A DNA stretch of 32,935 nucleotides from Cytophagaceae bacterium (GTDB lineage: Bacteria > Bacteroidota > Bacteroidia > Cytophagales > Cytophagaceae): assembly GCA_014376985.1 (NCBI GenBank), contig JACMQM010000136.1, positions 1-32,935 on the forward strand. Direction: 5' to 3'. The translations under genes were made by a program, and so were the position numbers. Within the stretch, counting starts at the first letter, position 1. Each line of letters begins with the position of its first letter. Positions 31,449 to 32,935 of this stretch are shown piece by piece. A model generated the notes under the pieces. That model had not been told where the DNA came from, did no database searches, and saw nothing but the letters and a program-made list of their open reading frames with translations.

Positions 31449-32465
31449 ATGACGGATAGGGAAAGCTTTCAAAAGAAAATATTATCTATTGATTCTGACG
31501 CATCATTCAATGCATTGGCTTTAGCGCTTTTCAGAGAACAATCAGAAAAGAACTTGGTGTACAAGGAATACTTAAATCTGATCGGTAAACACTCAGCAGA
31601 TGTAAGTCATTATGCCGCTATTCCTTGCTTACCGGTATCATTTTTTAAAACGCAACGAGTAAGTTCTATTGCTCCGGCTGAGTTAGAAGCAGCGGCCCAC
31701 TCGATAGTATTTAAAAGTAGTGGAACGACTCAACTGGAACGCAGTACGCATTGGGTATACGATGCCTTATGGTATGAGAAAGTTACTTCAGAAGGTTTCC
31801 ATCGTTTTTTTGGTCCGATCAGCGATTATGTCATCATTGCTTGTTTGCCTTCTTACTACGAAAATAAAGAATCTTCTTTGCTGTACATGGTCAACCATTT
31901 CATTGCTTCCAGCAAAAATAACTTATCTGGTTATTATGATTTCGAAGGAGATGATTTAGAGTATGTTGTGACGGAAAGCCGGTCGCAAGGCAAAAAAGTA
32001 TGGATTATCGGCGTAACGTATGCTTTGCTGGATTGGGCAGATCGTAACAAAAAAATAACATTAGACGAATCTGTCGTTATTTTGGAGACAGGAGGCATGA
32101 AGGGTAGAAGGAAGGAATTGGTCCGTTCTGAATTGCATGAGCGCTTGAAAAATGGGCTTGGGGTGACCAAAATTTATTCAGAATACGGCATGTGCGAAAT
32201 GTTGTCTCAGGCCTATTGTTTTGAAAAAGAGGAGTTTGAGCCTGTTCCTTGGTTAAGGTTCGGCCTACGGGAACTCAATGATCCCTTTAGTAATTTTCAA
32301 ATAGGAAGTGGAGTGATTCAAGTCTTTGACCTGGCCAATATTGACAGTTGCTGTTTTCTCGAAACACAAGATATCGGACAGCGAGATGCTGGCGGAAAAC
32401 TGAAAATACTGGGTAGATTAGACAATTCGGACATTAGGGGTTGCAATTTATTGTATCAAACCTAG
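31449..32465 (+). CDS. LuxE-family acyl-protein synthetase
   Basis: The 338-residue product matches the LuxE/acyl-protein synthetase fold, an adenylating enzyme of the ANL superfamily that activates a carboxylic acid. Key segments are ADVSHYAAIPCLPVSFFKTQ (about 50-69), the phosphate-binding motif VFKSSGTTQLERS (about 87-99), ILETGGMKGRRKELVR (about 209-224) and IYSEYGMCEMLSQAY (about 240-254). The typical partners LuxC and LuxD (fatty aldehyde synthesis) are absent. In Bacteroidota these single LuxE-like genes are common and are of unknown role. No signal peptide is present, so it acts in the cytosol. The start is ATG 31449, 31 bp from the divergent lipoprotein. Confidence 0.85.
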   Translation: MTDRESFQKKILSIDSDASFNALALALFREQSEKNLVYKEYLNLIGKHSADVSHYAAIPCLPVSFFKTQRVSSIAPAELEAAAHSIVFKSSGTTQLERSTHWVYDALWYEKVTSEGFHRFFGPISDYVIIACLPSYYENKESSLLYMVNHFIASSKNNLSGYYDFEGDDLEYVVTESRSQGKKVWIIGVTYALLDWADRNKKITLDESVVILETGGMKGRRKELVRSELHERLKNGLGVTKIYSEYGMCEMLSQAYCFEKEEFEPVPWLRFGLRELNDPFSNFQIGSGVIQVFDLANIDSCCFLETQDIGQRDAGGKLKILGRLDNSDIRGCNLLYQT

Positions 32466-32472
32466 TTTGTTT

Positions 32473-32502
32473 TTTGCTTTTAGCTAGAATTCCCTATATT
32501 TG
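32473..32502 (+). promoter_or_regulatory. strong Bacteroidota-type promoter of the small lipoprotein
   Basis: TTTG at 32473-32476, an 18-bp spacer, then TATATTTG at 32495-32502, an exact TAnnTTTG. Transcription would begin near 32509, leaving a short 25-nt leader to ATG 32534. Confidence 0.6.
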
Positions 32503-32533
32503 TTATAATAAATTAACCCAAATACGAGATCTA

Positions 32534-32662
32534 ATGAAAACAAGATTAGTTGCTTTGATCGTTCTAGTTGCCTTAGGAGTCATCTCTGCTTGTTCACCGC
32601 ACAGAACTTGCCCTACTTATATGAAAAATAACGTAACAGTAGAAAAAGAAGCTAGCGTTTAA
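32534..32662 (+). CDS. 42-residue lipoprotein
   Basis: The product has a lysine-arginine start, a hydrophobic stretch and a lipobox (LGVISAC, Cys20), leaving 23 residues after the lipid-bearing Cys: SPHRTCPTYMKNN and VTVEKEASV. A second Cys sits six residues on. Very short lipoproteins of this kind, with a CPTY-type motif just after the Cys, are common in Bacteroidota and have no known function. The frame is open upstream to 32441 with no sensible start and is rejected. It has its own promoter (32473-32502) and a strong terminator (32693-32724), so it is a single-gene unit. Confidence 0.75.
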   Translation: MKTRLVALIVLVALGVISACSPHRTCPTYMKNNVTVEKEASV

Positions 32663-32692
32663 GCTTCTTTTTACTGTTTGAATAAAAATATA

Positions 32693-32724
32693 TAAAAGAG
32701 TCCCTCAAAAGAGGGACTCTTTTA
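32693..32724. terminator. bidirectional intrinsic terminator
   Basis: A perfect 14-bp stem (32693-32706 with 32711-32724; TAAAAGAGTCCCTC and its complement) and a 4-nt AAAA loop. On the plus strand it is followed by ATTTTTTAC, and on the minus by a T-rich stretch. It ends the lipoprotein transcript and also lies across the stop codon (TAA at 32722-32724) of the minus-strand sigma-54 activator gene. Confidence 0.8.
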
Positions 32725-32935
32725 ATTTTTTACATATAATTTAGCATCATCGAGTGTGATCTTCTTATCGCTCATAATGACCAGTCGCTCGACTACGTTT
32801 TTTAATTCTCTGATGTTTCCTGTCCAGGCTTGTTGCTGCAGGTAATCCATTGCTTTGGCATCTATGTTCTTTTTAGGAGACCCATATTCATCCGCTATCT
32901 GCTCCAGGAAATGTTCTACCAATAAAGGAATATCA
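32722..32935 (-). CDS. C-terminal end of a sigma-54-dependent activator (NtrC type), cut by the window edge
   Basis: The visible 70 residues read DIPLLVEHFLEQIADEYGSP, then WTGNIRELKNVVERLVIMSD and KKITLDDAKLYVKN, ending at the stop. The WxGNxRELxNVVERL motif is the AAA+ C-terminal lid of sigma-54 activators. The rest of the gene, including its receiver and ATPase core, lies beyond the right edge. The protein ends about 15 residues after the lid, so there is no C-terminal Fis-type helix-turn-helix. The start of this feature is not within the window. The family identity is firm; the regulated genes are unknown. Confidence 0.85.
   Translation of the reverse strand, partial: DIPLLVEHFLEQIADEYGSPKKNIDAKAMDYLQQQAWTGNIRELKNVVERLVIMSDKKITLDDAKLYVKN

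Noticed and set aside
1-32935. Mobile elements, CRISPR arrays, rRNA, tRNA, antiviral or biosynthetic gene clusters
   Set aside because: No transposase, integrase, phage gene, spacer-repeat array or tRNA-like cloverleaf was seen; the stand-alone PD-(D/E)xK protein has no restriction partners.

Overview
This AT-rich window is a stretch of ordinary chromosome from a Bacteroidota bacterium. The evidence is TonB-dependent receptors with a carboxypeptidase-regulatory front domain, an OmpA/PD40 protein, a type IX secretion (T9SS) sorting tail on a giant amylase, fused E1 alpha/beta ketoacid dehydrogenase, DUF1573 and DUF4421-like proteins, and promoters of the TTTG-N19-TAnnTTTG type. The gene content fits a free-living, aerobic, T9SS-bearing Chitinophagales/Cytophagales-like lineage, but the exact taxon is not visible. 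I see no mobile element, CRISPR array, rRNA or tRNA.

Layout. 1-591 (minus): two secreted-protein genes, the second cut by the window edge. 763-6154 (plus): a membrane-anchored small protein that starts with TTG, a haem-receptor-like TonB receptor, a DUF4421-like barrel and an OMPLA-like outer-membrane phospholipase candidate. 6155-12022 (minus): a second TonB receptor, then a three-gene run (OmpA/PD40 protein, PQQ-type sugar dehydrogenase, small acidic protein). 12315-16283: a small membrane protein, an SCO1-FAD oxidoreductase pair, and quinone-linked pyruvate oxidase PoxB. 16763-21560 (plus): a 1277-residue multidomain GH13 amylase exported by T9SS, followed by a short TANFOR-like secreted protein. 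21669-25409: a NAPE-PLD/RomA-like hydrolase, a Flavo-1-like structured element, AMP nucleosidase, a divergent restriction-type PD-(D/E)xK protein, and alanine dehydrogenase. 25478-30195: a DUF1573 protein, the fused E1 enzyme, a membrane acyltransferase, a DinB protein and an overlooked 50-residue membrane peptide. 30875-32935: a lipoprotein, a LuxE-like acyl-protein synthetase, a tiny lipoprotein with a clear promoter, and the end of a sigma-54 activator.

How the genes fit together. The envelope genes (two TonB receptors, two small barrels, OmpA/PD40, lipoproteins) suggest nutrient capture and surface maintenance. The amylase adds extracellular starch use. PoxB, alanine dehydrogenase and the E1 enzyme handle pyruvate, alanine and 2-oxoacids, and SCO1 supports a copper oxidase. 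These links are inference from co-location, not shown operons.

The most unusual signal is non-coding. Two intergenic elements (24266-24327 and 28878-29014) are built from different 7-bp units (GTGARGR and TTAGTNN) arranged as inverted arrays. In each, the unit contains a stop codon, so a 7-bp period puts stops in all three frames, and the arrays themselves supply the stop codons of the adjoining genes. They look like two sequence versions of one kind of gene-end element. Other points worth a look are the reciprocal D/N exchange at the ThDP metal site of the E1 enzyme, the HxSNG catalytic-type motif in the barrel at 5135-6154, and the 50-residue peptide at 30043-30195.
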